From the NCBI GenBank assembly GCA_014607495.2, contig CP053157.1, positions 2,232,001 to 2,296,000 of the forward strand: a stretch of DNA of 64,000 bases, in the 5' to 3' direction. Position 1 is the first letter of the stretch. Every line of letters begins with the position of its first letter. Of this stretch, positions 1 to 10,800 are shown in pieces. A program made the translations under genes and the position numbers. The stretch is from Carposina sasakii (taxonomy: Eukaryota; Arthropoda; Insecta; Lepidoptera; Carposinidae). The notes beneath the pieces were generated by a model. It did no database searches. It was not told the origin of the DNA and saw only the letters and a program-made list of their open reading frames with translations.

Positions 1-962
1 CGCCGAAATAATAAACTTAGGAGAACTACTAAAGTCAGTTTATGTCAAAACCAATATTATGTTTGACAGACCGCATATCTTAACATATACGGGGGGGGGG
101 CAATTCTTGAAATTCAAAACGCAGCCACTAACGAACCGTTAACGAAACGCGGTGCGTAGCAATATATATTAACCGCTTGAGTAGCAAAGATACTTTGTAC
201 CCAATGTAGCACGCAATAAAGAATTTGAATTTGAGTAATAATATATATTATGTTAGCACGCATAGGTTGCGAGTACGAGTATGACAGATTAAAAACAAAT
301 ATCTGTCTCGTGCTGAAATGTGTCTCATTATGTCACCGTATAGGTCAAAATAATTATTGCTTTGTTCTGAGCGTCTACAACGGTTCCGTTTAGGCTTCAT
401 TCCAACTCGAGACTATTCGAGAATTGGCCCCCAGTTCTAAAAATAGTTTAAACAAAACTGCAACTGATCACAAAGGACATCTTACAACCACTTAGCATAG
501 CGAGATCGTCACACTTAAACCTAGACGTAAAATTAGTCCTACCTGTCCCTTTCTCTCTCAGCCATTTATGTTAAGAACGGAGAGGGATAGACCTGACTTA
601 AATTAAGTTTACATTTAAGTGTGACTATCAGAACCGACCATAATGTTATTATAGATATAAAAGAGTTTTAACCAGTGAATAATCGCCACTTATTTATGTA
701 TTATACGTGAACGGTTTAGCAAATAATGATGAAATTAGAATCATAATATAACACGTGTAGCGACAAACGTAGGAACAATGGGACTTCATTACCGCCTTGA
801 GGCACATTAATTAAGGCGCGTCAGCCCGCGCTCGGTGTAACATATTATGTCTGATTAATTACTATTTAACCATGTTAATATGTTGGAAATACAGTTTTGT
901 GCTTAGTTTACCTCATGGAAACAAAGTTAGAGGTGGAGGTCATACTAAACCGCTATTGTTTA
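1..962. other. Intergenic DNA, no gene seen
   Basis: AT-rich non-coding sequence. I see no exon with splice signals and no long reading frame. A run of ten G residues at 91-100 is the only notable simple-sequence feature. Confidence 0.6.
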
Positions 963-1350
963 TACAGGATGTTTTTTGTGGCCACCTTTAACGAAGGGTA
1001 CGTATTCTATACATGAAATAAAGTAAGTTTATGCCAAAAAAAAAGCTGGGAAAAAATTTTTTTTTTTTTGAAAAAAAATTTTAAATTCCTTGATCGTGCG
1101 AAATTTATAGTGTCTAGTGTTTATGTTAGTTTTTTTATAGACAGATATTAATTATTTTTCGTGAAAAAATCCTGCTACGCGCGTCTATGTGCATTTATGC
1201 AGAAAAACGCAGTTTATTTACTCAACTTTGGACCCTAATATTTTGGAAACCAGACACTTCCCAGGTATGCTTCCATGGAGAAAAATGATCGTGATGATGA
1301 GGAGATTCCGTAGTTTTCGGGAACGTTGACGACCAAAAATCACCCTGTAT
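963..1350. mobile_element. MITE-like element, family B, near full length
   Basis: It begins TACAGGATGTTTTTTGTGG and ends with GACGACCAAAAATCACCCTGTA, so the ends are imperfect inverted repeats next to TA. The inner block CCAGACACTTCCCAGGTATG recurs, in either orientation, near 13160, 13670, 33330, 42910 and 57580. No coding capacity is visible. The family is named only for this window; the TA flank and short terminal repeats suggest a Tc1/mariner-type MITE, which is inference. Confidence 0.7.
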
Positions 1351-1398
1351 TAATAAGTGGTGAGCTTTACTAGAATATATCATAATATTATTCATAAA

Positions 1399-1523
1399 GA
1401 AAATGGAAAAAATTCTTCACCCGAGTGGGAATCGAACCCACGACCTCTGCAAACCGTGCCAGCCGCTATAACCACTAAGCCACCGGGTCAATTACTCGGA
1501 TGACGAATTTTACCATCTCTTTT
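1399..1523 (-). repeat. tRNA-derived SINE-like repeat
   Basis: On the - strand the core (1490-1417) has a tRNA-like D-arm and A box (GTGGCTTAGTGG) and a T-arm and B box (GGGTTCGATTCCCA), closing with ACTCGGGTGA. The same core plus the same flanks (AAAGAGATGGTAAAATTCG before, a TTTTTTCATTTTCTT-like stretch after) occurs at 9360 and 19540. Shared flanks beyond the tRNA body argue for a dispersed repeat rather than a working tRNA gene. Confidence 0.7.
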
Positions 1524-1528
1524 CTAAT

Positions 1529-1622
1529 TAGCCTGTCAAATTACGATAAATATAGCCGCCATGTTGAATTTTGTATAGAGACGATACGATATAGTACGAC
1601 GCGTGGTCATGCTAGGGGGCAG
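1529..1622 (+). repeat. Dispersed repeat, family C
   Basis: A block of about 94 bp runs from TAGCCTGTCAAA to GGTCATGCTAGGGGGCAG. It recurs almost unchanged at 12885-12964 and 46296-46389. Only the bases just after GACGATACGATAT vary between copies. No coding capacity and no obvious terminal repeats. Confidence 0.75.
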
Positions 1623-1916
1623 CTGTATCTTCTTCTGTGCATGTCGAACGAGTCAACCTAACATAAGAGTAATAAGCTAGCAACTTGTCACTGATCGTTT
1701 CCAGGTAATATTATTAGCATTTATTTTTCACGACTTACCTATAGAATAGGACCAAGGAAAGGCATACGAACAAAAGGATTGTTGCCTCGTAGCACTACTA
1801 CGACTTTACTTGAAACTACTACGACGTAGTTACTACGAAAAACATTTACTTTACTATTATTTATTTGACTGAGCTGCCGTTTTTGCCGTGGGTAATTTGT
1901 GTATATATTTATTTGT

Positions 1917-2177
1917 TGTGTAACATAAGGGGGTATGTTAAGCGAAAAGCTAAGTAAATAGCCCACTAAAAAGAACCTATCCACAAGATTTCTGACTCGT
2001 AATCACATGTTTAATTTTCCACATAGTTTTGAGAATTCCTAAACAACTCGGGAATTTTCATACAATCTTGAAAAATAAACATGTGATTTCGAGTGTCCAA
2101 TTTTGGGAATAGGTTCTCTATAGCGGGCTGTTTACATAGCTTTTCGCTTAACATACCCTTTCTGTTAAACCCTGTAT
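1917..2177. mobile_element. Palindromic MITE, family A, copy 1
   Basis: The left arm contains GGGTATGTTAAGCGAAAAGC and the right arm its complement GCTTTTCGCTTAACATACCC. The whole element folds back on itself, with a second inner dyad AATCACATGTTTA / AAACATGTGATTT. The left terminus is degraded relative to the copies at 16194 and 33489. Confidence 0.85.
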
Positions 2178-4440
2178 ATATTTGCGAGCTCATCGCCTGA
2201 GAATACATAGCTAAGTTCCTTAGTCTCTTACAGTATTATAAAATCACACCTCTTCCCTGGAGAGTTAGGCAGAGATCGCCGACCTCCTAACACACCTTTC
2301 ACAACACTAACCAACATATATTTTACTTTATAAACTTTAATAACATTCTTCATGCACTTTCATCGGTATTACGAGTATTTCAACCAAAAAGTACGCACCG
2401 CAAAGCATTTTAATCACCACCGAATACTTCATTTACTGAGGAATTTAATTAATACAGTAACTTTTAATAAAACATTTGGGCGCTCATAAAGTCGGTACAG
2501 GCAGGCGACAGATGGCAAACGTAGTTCAAATTATTTCTTAATTAAAATAGTCACCATTTCCTTGGCTCCGTCGTTTGTAAGGAATGCGTCCAAGCGGATT
2601 GATTTGCACCAGATTTCTGTGCTTCGCGCTCCCGACCTATTATTAAAATGTACCAAGCGCGCAGCGGTGAAATTGTTCTGTTTAACCTAGCCTATCTTAG
2701 TGTTAATGTGTATAAATCTACAATTATATTACTATTTCATTTAGTGCATTAAATTGTATTTGTATGAACATATTTGGAAAAATAAACATAATATGACTGA
2801 AAGTTTCGAGTTTTGAAATTTTGTGGTAAGGTTCCTGTTAGTTGGCTATTTACATAGCTTTTCGCTTAACATATCCCTTTTGTCACACCCTGTAAATGTA
2901 TCTATGAAAAATTTCAAGAAGATGGTTGAGTAAATAAGGCGTAAAGAGCTAACAAACCGACTTACTTTGGCATTTATAAAAATAGTTGGAATTTATTTCT
3001 AATCAGTAAGGTATAGTTAGGTAGTAATCAGGAGTAAACTTGAAATGCTATCGACTCGCAAGTGAAATCTATGAGAATCGATAATATGACGTTATCGTTA
3101 CGTACCTACTGTCGGTTCTGGCTTGCTTCGAAAATGGCTCCGAGGATTTCTGTGAAGTAATGTTGATCTAGATGGATATCGAATATCTTTTGATATTTGA
3201 TTGTAGCTAGCCCTATTATGCTAAATGCTTTGGGATATCCTTCGTGATTCTGCAGTTCAGGCTACCCCATTTAGTTCAAATGTATATAGGTGCCTAAAAT
3301 TATGTATTCGCAAGCCGGAATCACATCAAGAACGTATCAGACAGAAATGGTATTTGAATGCAACGGCTCATACCCCGTCTTACCTATAGGTCTCCTTTAT
3401 CTATGAATAAGGTGCAATTAAATAACTTACTTTACTATTACTTTACTATGAATTCGACATATTCTATAATTATAATAAAAAAGAGATGTGGTAATCAGAA
3501 CTGCAAGATCATAAAAGGGATCCCATAGCCATGTTTTGCCATTAGCGTTGCGAGGATAGAATGTTCAGCGTCAAGTTGCTAGCTTATCGCCTGAGAGAAT
3601 GTCTGACTTCCTTAGTCCACTTTCACAACATAAACGGAAGGATATGCAGCTGATATATTCTAGTGAAGACCCGCATCAAAACAGGACCACAAAGACTTAG
3701 TTAAAAGGAATTTAATAAATTTAACTGCACCTTAAACATATATACAGTTCAATTTGCTTTGAGCGTTCACTGATACCAGTACCAGTCCACTGGCTAAGCC
3801 AGTTCAATGGAAGTAACTCGATTAGCACGCAGGCCAGTCAGGTGGACACGAAATAATCCTCAAACCAAATTACTATAATCAAATAGGTGTTACGAACCTA
3901 CGGTAATTACATTTTGGATGGTGCACAGTTTTGCAGTTCTGATTTACATGATTATTTAAATCCTGTGGTGATGCAGAGCTTTGCTAGAATATATATAGTC
4001 CCATAAGATACGATTTCTAAGGTTTTGTATGTTGGGTATTAAGCAAATGTATCTAAGTATAAATTTATTGAAACAATTGGAATTTCCAATTTGGAAACAA
4101 GCATATCATATCAATGTTTGTGCCACCGGGACTCAAACCCAGCACAGGCGGCAGACGCGGGTCACAATCCTTGTTGAGAACCTCTGTCCTTTCTAGTACA
4201 AATACTTAGTCTCTAGTACAAAATATATGGGAACACAGCGAAAAGTTCTGTTTATCAAAGCTTTAGTTAGTCCCACCCTCTTCCTCTAAGGGAAGTCTTG
4301 GGTGGATTATATGGGAGGTTGAAAAAACATAAGGTGTAAAACAATAATACGAGTAGTAAGTTACAATAGCTATATTATTATCCATTGTATTAACTGGGAA
4401 GATAACAATGGCTACCTTAATTAGTAACATATATTAATTA
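2178..4440. other. Intergenic DNA with repeat fragments, no gene seen
   Basis: Contains a right-half fragment of MITE family A at 2829-2896 (TTTTCGCTTAACAT followed by ACACCCTGTA). A short LINE/SINE tail-like stretch lies near 2245-2290 (CACACCTCTTCCCTGGAGAG, then TTAGGCAGAG). Otherwise AT-rich, with no spliceable coding sequence recognised. Confidence 0.55.
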
Positions 4441-4512
4441 CTGGCGGCCGCCCACGACTCGTCCGCGTGAAAGGGCATTACACCCGTGCGAAACCGGGGC
4501 GGGTCTCTAGTT
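4441..4512 (+). repeat. GC-rich dispersed element end, possibly Helitron-like
   Basis: A sharply GC-rich patch in AT-rich DNA ends in GGTCTCTAG before T. Helitrons end in CTRR and insert 5' of T, and lepidopteran non-autonomous Helitrons often have GC-rich hairpin ends. Only this end motif supports the idea, so the call is weak. Confidence 0.25.
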
Positions 4513-5034
4513 ATACATCGACATGTCCTACGTAGAACTGAGTAATTGAAAATCACAAATTTTTCAGGAGAGCGTTTTTAAAATTTTCAAAACTAAAATA
4601 CGCTATTACTCTGTTGTTTTGAGGACTACAGTTATAAAAATTGGTATATAGCTATTAATTTTAAGGTTAAATGAAACAATATTTTTTTGTTTATTAGTTA
4701 TATAAATCTTCCTTTTCAATCACTGTACTATTTAATAAAACCGCAGCAAAATCCGTTACGTAGTTTTTAATTAAGAACTAAGCATACGTAGGGACAAACA
4801 GACAGCGGGAAGCGAAACTTTGCGAAAATTTTCAGTGGTTTTCGCCTCCGAATCATAGTCTGAAGTCGCCATATCAATATTTGCCTTGCTGTCACTTTTG
4901 CCCTGTATAGGTATGTACCTATATAGTGGTGGGTGCTGTAATCTTTGTTTATTGCATGTCCTTGTGTGTGTTGCTGTATAGTGCATTTAGTTTAACTTGT
5001 TAATTTAAAATTATGTGTAATTTTTAACGTCAAA

Positions 5035-5288
5035 AACATACATAAAATCGCGCCTTTATCCTTTACGGGGTAGGCAGAGCACCAAGGGCCGATAGAACCA
5101 CATGGTGCCACTTCTGGCCAAATTTTGAGGGCATAGTTGAGATGTACAAGTTTGATTAGTAGTGACAGGTGGTCACCCCATCGCCTACAAAACACAAAGA
5201 CCCTCATATCCCTCAACTGACTTGTACAGTATGCCCGGGAAGAGAAGCAGCTGTAGTATTATACGTTTTTTCACTCCTAGAGCAGCAT
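5035..5288 (-). repeat. SINE family D, near full length
   Basis: Read on the - strand it runs from CTATGCTGCTCTAGGAGTG through GAAGTGGCACCATGTGG to a tail GGATAAAGGCGCGATTTTATG followed by TATG. Matching copies lie at 9784-10276 and 53306-53572 (near full length) and at 5919, 8268 and 47925 (partial). The short tandem tail and variable 5' truncation fit LINE-driven retroposition. Confidence 0.75.
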
Positions 5289-5344
5289 AGAAGACAACAT
5301 AGAACGTCAAATTTAAGTGTTTAATTGTAGTTCAAATTTCAAAT

Positions 5345-5405
5345 TTCCATCAAGGGTTCGCCCGCTAAGCGGAGGGTGTAGGGCCCGGTGGTGGGCGAAC
5401 CCTCG
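5345..5405 (-). repeat. Dispersed repeat, family F, fragment
   Basis: Contains GGGTGTAGGGCCCGGTGGTG and GGGCGAACCCTCG, the complement of the block CCACCGGGCCCTACACCCTC found at 32180. The related copies at 41603 and 63297 read CCACCGGTCCCTATACCCTC and CCACCGGGCCCTATACCCTC. Confidence 0.6.
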
Positions 5406-5918
5406 ATGAAAAAGTCAAATTCAAGATTTATATTTTTATGAGCTCTACCCTGTAACTTATCTCCAGCAATAGTGGTTAACTGGAAGAGAATGCTATGCAG
5501 CATTAAGTTCGCCTTTGTATATAACTTTTATAGTGCAATAAAGAATTTATCTATCTATCTAAATTAACTAACGTCCGGAAGCTACATTACTACCCATATC
5601 CAATTTCCCTTATTTCTCATTAAAACTACTTAAAAAACATACATACCGCCTTCATTACTTAGTAGTGCGAATTCAATGAAGAGTCACGAACGCGAACGCC
5701 GTTTTGGTCTAAATTCGTATCCCGAATCTGTGACTCTTCGGTTCAGAGCCGCTCATTAAGCCCTGCGGCAGATCAAAGCAATTTCGTCTTTGTTGCTTCA
5801 CTTTGATGTCGTGGATCGACGGAATTTTAGCTGTTTGTAATTAAAATTGAGCAACTATCTAGATGTATCTGCCTGAATTGTACAATTGTGGCCTGTAAAA
5901 TAGCTATAGGTATTCTAC

Positions 5919-6035
5919 ATACATATAATCACGCCTTTATCCCTTACGGGGTAGACAGAGCACCAAGGGCCGATAGAACTACATGGTGCCACTTTTGACC
6001 AATTTTAAGGGTATAGTTGAGATGTACAAGTTCAG
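5919..6035 (-). repeat. SINE family D, 5'-truncated copy
   Basis: Carries the tail half of the family (ATAATCACGCCTTTATCCCT to GAGATGTACAAGTTCAG on the + strand) and lacks the distal half. About 90% alike by eye to the copy at 5035. Confidence 0.7.
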
Positions 6036-6286
6036 TTCTAGGTATTCTACATTTATATTTTTAACTGACTGCGCCAGAAGAAAGGTTATGTTTTTCGAGT
6101 GTACGAATGTCTATTACTTTGGCAAGCTTTAGAGCCCAAACGGCTTGTTGCGTTTGAGCTTGAGAGACTGAGTATTATTTCATCTTAATCGCGAGAAAAA
6201 CACTGGGTCAAAATTTATACGCACTCATGTTTTTTAATTTAAATAAGTTTTTTTCTTAGAGAAAAAGAACCCGCCCCCTTATTAAA

Positions 6287-6400
6287 AGCAAAGCGATAGC
6301 GAAAATTGTACAAAAATCGATGATTGCTTGTCAAATTCGTATTACGTAAAATGAATTTCAAAGGAGTTCAAGGCAAATATTGTACAATTTTCGCTATCGC
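6287..6400. repeat. Imperfect hairpin
   Basis: GATAGCGAAAATTGTACA near 6294 is matched by TGTACAATTTTCGCTATC near 6380, leaving a loop of about 70 bp. Probably a small foldback element. No similar copy was noticed elsewhere in the window. Confidence 0.55.
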
Positions 6401-6887
6401 ATCGCTTCGGCTTTGCTATTGCAATTTAGGTAATCAGGGGGCCTATTGTGTAAAAAGTTTCATGTTCCTACTTGTACCTGCCCAGTGTCACGCTGTCACC
6501 TGTCTATTATTACAAACTTTTCTTTCCATATAGAAAATCGCAGATATCGTAGGTAAGCGACTATTTGACGCTCGTAGTATACCGGTCGTAGCAGAGCTAC
6601 GAGCCTTACGGACTACGGCACCTAACCCTTTTAGCTTCAGCGTCAAATCATCTAGGGTACTGACATATTTGACGGAAAATGAGTCGCGTATTATCGGTCA
6701 CGTACCGTCAGAACTGAAAAATATCTGACAAAACATTCCACCTTTCACACACAAATGCGTTTTCCTGTTAGGCACCTGGAGATACGTTTGACGCATCTTC
6801 CGTCAGATATGTACCGACCCCTAGTATGTTTGAACTGTATGTAAGTCTAGTAATCGTTGACTTTTAAAATACAAGCAATTAATGTAA

Positions 6888-7290
6888 TACTGGGTGTAAA
6901 AAGACGACTTTGTTCTTTTAATGCCTCGTATTCTTTGTAACATCCCGATCATTTTTTTTCTATGAAAGCACCCCTGGGAAAACACGGGTTTCTAAGTAAT
7001 TGAGGTCCAAAGTTACATTAGTATTATCATATTTTTTTTACACAAATCCATTTGAAATCGTTTAACAAACATTTTTTTCAAAGATACCATGTCAAAATGT
7101 TATAATGTTAGTTTTGTAGGTACATTTGTACTTTGCGCATCAAAGGAGTACATTGCTTGCAATAAAATGTCTGTATTTTTTCATAATTTTTTTTCCGTTT
7201 TCCAGGGTTGGTTCCATAAAAGAAAATGATCGTAACCTTACAAAGAATACGAGGTATTAAAAAATATTGATGTCTTTTTACACCCTGTAT
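6888..7290. mobile_element. TIR element of about 400 bp, distantly like family B
   Basis: The left end TACTGGGTGTAAAAAGACG is complementary to the right end TCTTTTTACACCCTGTA. Just inside, CCTCGTATTCTTTGTAA pairs with TTACAAAGAATACGAGG. No transposase reading frame, so a MITE-like non-autonomous element. Confidence 0.7.
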
Positions 7291-7399
7291 ATTAACTTAG
7301 TACTATGAAAGTCCAGATCACATACATAATCTTCTTTAGACTGTCGATAACATGCCCAGCTTCGTGGACTGACGGCCTTAAACTGTATTACACAGATCA

Positions 7400-7510
7400 T
7401 GGCACATGCTACGTTGCTATAAATGCATTTGATATCCACCAAGTCATTGGTCCATGGTGTCAATGAATTTGTTTGGTGGATATCAAACATATCCATTACA
7501 ACATGGCATA
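7400..7510. repeat. Small foldback repeat, family H, copy 1
   Basis: Contains TTTGATATCCACC and its complement GGTGGATATCAAA about 35 bp apart, flanked by ATGCTACGTTGCTA. A related copy at 43700-43816 shares the order of these blocks, ending in TAGCAACGTA. Confidence 0.55.
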
Positions 7511-7692
7511 TCACATCCGTGGATACACAGCCGTAATCATAACTATTCACTTTCATGAATCCACTTCAATCAAGGTCCAACATCATCCAGATATATCCGC
7601 GATTGCCGCAGCTCATACATACTTAATGCTAGTGACATTTGTCGATACAAACCAATAGATAGTAAAGAGATTAGATTATTTATTTAAAAGAG

Positions 7693-7697
7693 TCAGT
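7693..7697 (+). promoter_or_regulatory. Candidate initiator (TCAGT) of the sulfotransferase gene
   Basis: TCAGT is the arthropod initiator consensus and sits 35-39 bp upstream of the start codon at 7732, which would give a very short 5' leader. No TATA box at the expected spacing was seen. This is position-based inference only. Confidence 0.25.
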
Positions 7698-7731
7698 TCG
7701 ACTACAGTTGCGGCGGAGACGTGTTACCAAA

Positions 7732-7813
7732 ATGGCGCCTTGGCTGAATCTGCCCTATGAGATCACGGACGTGACTGCCGAGGAGGACAAAACTATTAAA
7801 AAATGCCTTATAG
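7732..7813 (+). CDS. Sulfotransferase exon 1 (start)
   Basis: ATG at 7732 in the context ACCAAAATGG. It encodes the N-terminal LPYEITDVTAEE stretch and ends phase 1 at ATAG|GTGTGT. The next exon begins GG TAT, completing a Gly codon, which is what fixes this exon. Confidence 0.88.
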
Positions 7814-10800
7814 GTGTGTTTGTAAAGTCATTTATAGTTATAGGTGTTAGCGCGTGCGATGGTGTTGCGTGTGTCAGTGACCTGTTATATTTAGTTTGCG
7901 ATTTTTTAGTTTGTGCTTTTGCACAGGTAAGTACATAACACTATGGGAAAAATATAAGTTACATTATTTCAAAACAATTAGTTAATCTTCATTTAACTCA
8001 AAGAGTCTATACTATAATGCGAAGAAATATAACTTTTTTCCGGCAGATTTAAAAAACTTACAGATAAAAATCTGTTTTAGGAAATATTAACTTATTTAAA
8101 AAAACCTCGTCTTTTATTATTTGAGTGGTATCTAGTCGTAACAAACATGCAGACAGATTTGTTTGTAGTAAAAAAAAATGTTTATGCATTAAAATACGAG
8201 TATCATGATCATGAAAGACGCAAAGGTGTGAAGTCCACTGAACTTTAAAGTTTTATTTTACACTTATCGGGACCGTAAGGGATAAAGGCGTGATTATATG
8301 TATGTATGTATGTTATCGGGACAATTAGAACACTAAACTACAAATAAAAGAAAATTTTCTTTCCAAGTATTATTTCTATTTTTCATTGCATATTTCAATG
8401 TGAGAATGGGAACTTTAATTAATCTAACAAAAAAATAGCACAACTTCCTGAACCTATCATATAAAGTTGACAAATTTTATTTTTTTTAAATATAATTCAG
8501 ATTAGTGTACTGGGATAAAAATAACCAGTAAGTACTACTCGTCGATTTCTATAAAGTTTAAGGGGAATGTATATTATTATATATTATATGTAAGTGAGTA
8601 ATAGATAATAATATACCTACATTTCCCATGTAAATCACCCTCATACGTGTCCAGGTGGAAACTACCATCAAAAACAGACCATATGTTAGGCCTGGGGCCA
8701 ATGCAGCTTTATGTTGTACTGGACTATGAGAGTAACGGAATAGAGAGTGTATCTGTGTTTGCGCACACACTTGTGCACTATAATATCTCCTGCGTACCTG
8801 GCCAATCTCCGTAGAGATTGGTCGCCTTGGCCGAAATACGGCCGAAGATCATCATGTTGTACTGGATACCTTTTCAGCTTATATTTTACAATTTGTGCTA
8901 TAATACACTAACACATCATTTTTAATGCTGAATAAACAATTTATTATTCTTATAATGCAAATATAGAGTCAAAATAAGTGGAAAATTTGGAAATTTACCG
9001 ATTTTTTTTTTGTAGCTGTCACCTACCTACTTACGAGCTATAAATAACAGAACTGCCTTAGATGAGATTGTTGAGTATCGCTGATTATAAATTTATCTTT
9101 TATCTGCTGATTATCAGCACAGAGACTGTAATACTATACTAGTACAGATATACTCGTAGGTATCTCAAACGCATGCTTTTTTTTCGTATATTGGTGCGAA
9201 CTATCTGCAGGTTCATACAACAATATAATCCGCTAGGATACTCGTATGGTTGATCGTTTCATCATTAACATTGTGCTGAGTGGTTCGGCTTTGTTTACCG
9301 AGATTTGGCTAGTGTATAGCTATCGGGATGAAAAAATAACGTTGCCAAAAACGTAATTTAAAAGAGATGGTAAAATTCGTCATCCGAGTTAAGTGACCCG
9401 ATAGCTCAGTTGGTAGAGCGATGCACGGTTTGCGAGTGGTCGTGAGTTCCAATCTCACTCGGGTGATTTTTTTTTTTCATTTTCTTATTAACATTTTACA
9501 ATATAATAAATCTATAAGTGCAGGTTCTCTGTACATTGGAGATATAGCAGCAAAAAATATGGGGGCCTTTGAAAGCTAATAGAAGCTAAAATGACAACAA
9601 CAAACTTTTTGGTCTGTATGTAGGTTTGTTCACGCATCACGCAAAAAGAACTGATGAAATTGAATGCAATTTTCACTGTTTTATTGTAGGGGGTATAACT
9701 TAAAAACTGACATAGGTACTTTTTGATGCTTTTTAAATTCATAATTCGTAAGCTGTTTATTTTTAATCGTTATATTAAATCTATGCTGCTCTGGGAGTAA
9801 AAAAACGTATAATACTACAGCTGCTTCTCTTCCCGGGCATACTGTACAAATCAGTTGAGGGACAAGAGGGTCTTGGTATTTTTAGGCGATGGGCTGACCA
9901 CCTGTCACTACTAACCGAACTTGTACATCTCAATTATACCCTCAAAATTGGTCAGAAGTGGCACTGTTCCGGATTGGAACCTCAAAATAAGGAAGTCTTG
10001 CTTGCTTGAAAGACGTTTATTGAAGATTACGAAATATTTATAAATTAACAAAAATTGAGAGCGGACAGCACGTCTGCTTACTAAAGGCTTTGATCGTTAT
10101 TGAAGCCCGGGGGCCGCGGGGCGGGCGGGAATGACAGCAGCAGTGCCCGCCCATCACCTCGCAGCAGCCAACTCACGTATCACATGCGTGAACAGGCACC
10201 ATGTGGTTCTATCGGCCCTTGGTGCTCTGCCTATCCCGTAAGGGATAAAAGCGTGATTCTATGTATGTATGTTTGTTATATTAAATATGAAGTCTACGTT
10301 CTTAGTGATATAACCTCATTTATGGATTAAATAAATACATGAAAAATAGATATTGTTATGGACTATTAACCGAAGACCTTTTTGGTATGAGTTTTCTATT
10401 GGTACTAAGATACCATACTTTCTCTTACGTACAGTAAAACTATTTCACAGAATGGATTACAATAGTAGCAAATCGTCATAGTAGTAGTTACATTTTATCG
10501 TAATAGCTTTTATAGATATCGGCACAGATATCAGACAAGTAGATTATGATATGGGACGCTTCAAAATGTCAATATCTTGTTATCATTTCACCTCTAGGAT
10601 GTAGAGTATATATGTACGGCTTGCTTGTGGTGTTTTTTGTTTTGTTAATTACCTAAGACTGAATTAAATTATATTGTATTATTACTAATTTTAAAGTTGT
10701 TTTTATTGTGTCTTTTAAAGTTGGTTTTATTGTATTATGGTAATAGATAGAAGAATAGACCATTAATGACTGACCAACGCTGATCCCAGGGACCTGAAAA

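Noticed and set aside
9395..9466. tRNA gene
   Set aside because: D- and T-arms are good but the anticodon stem does not pair, and the flanks are shared with two other copies, so it is a tRNA-derived repeat.
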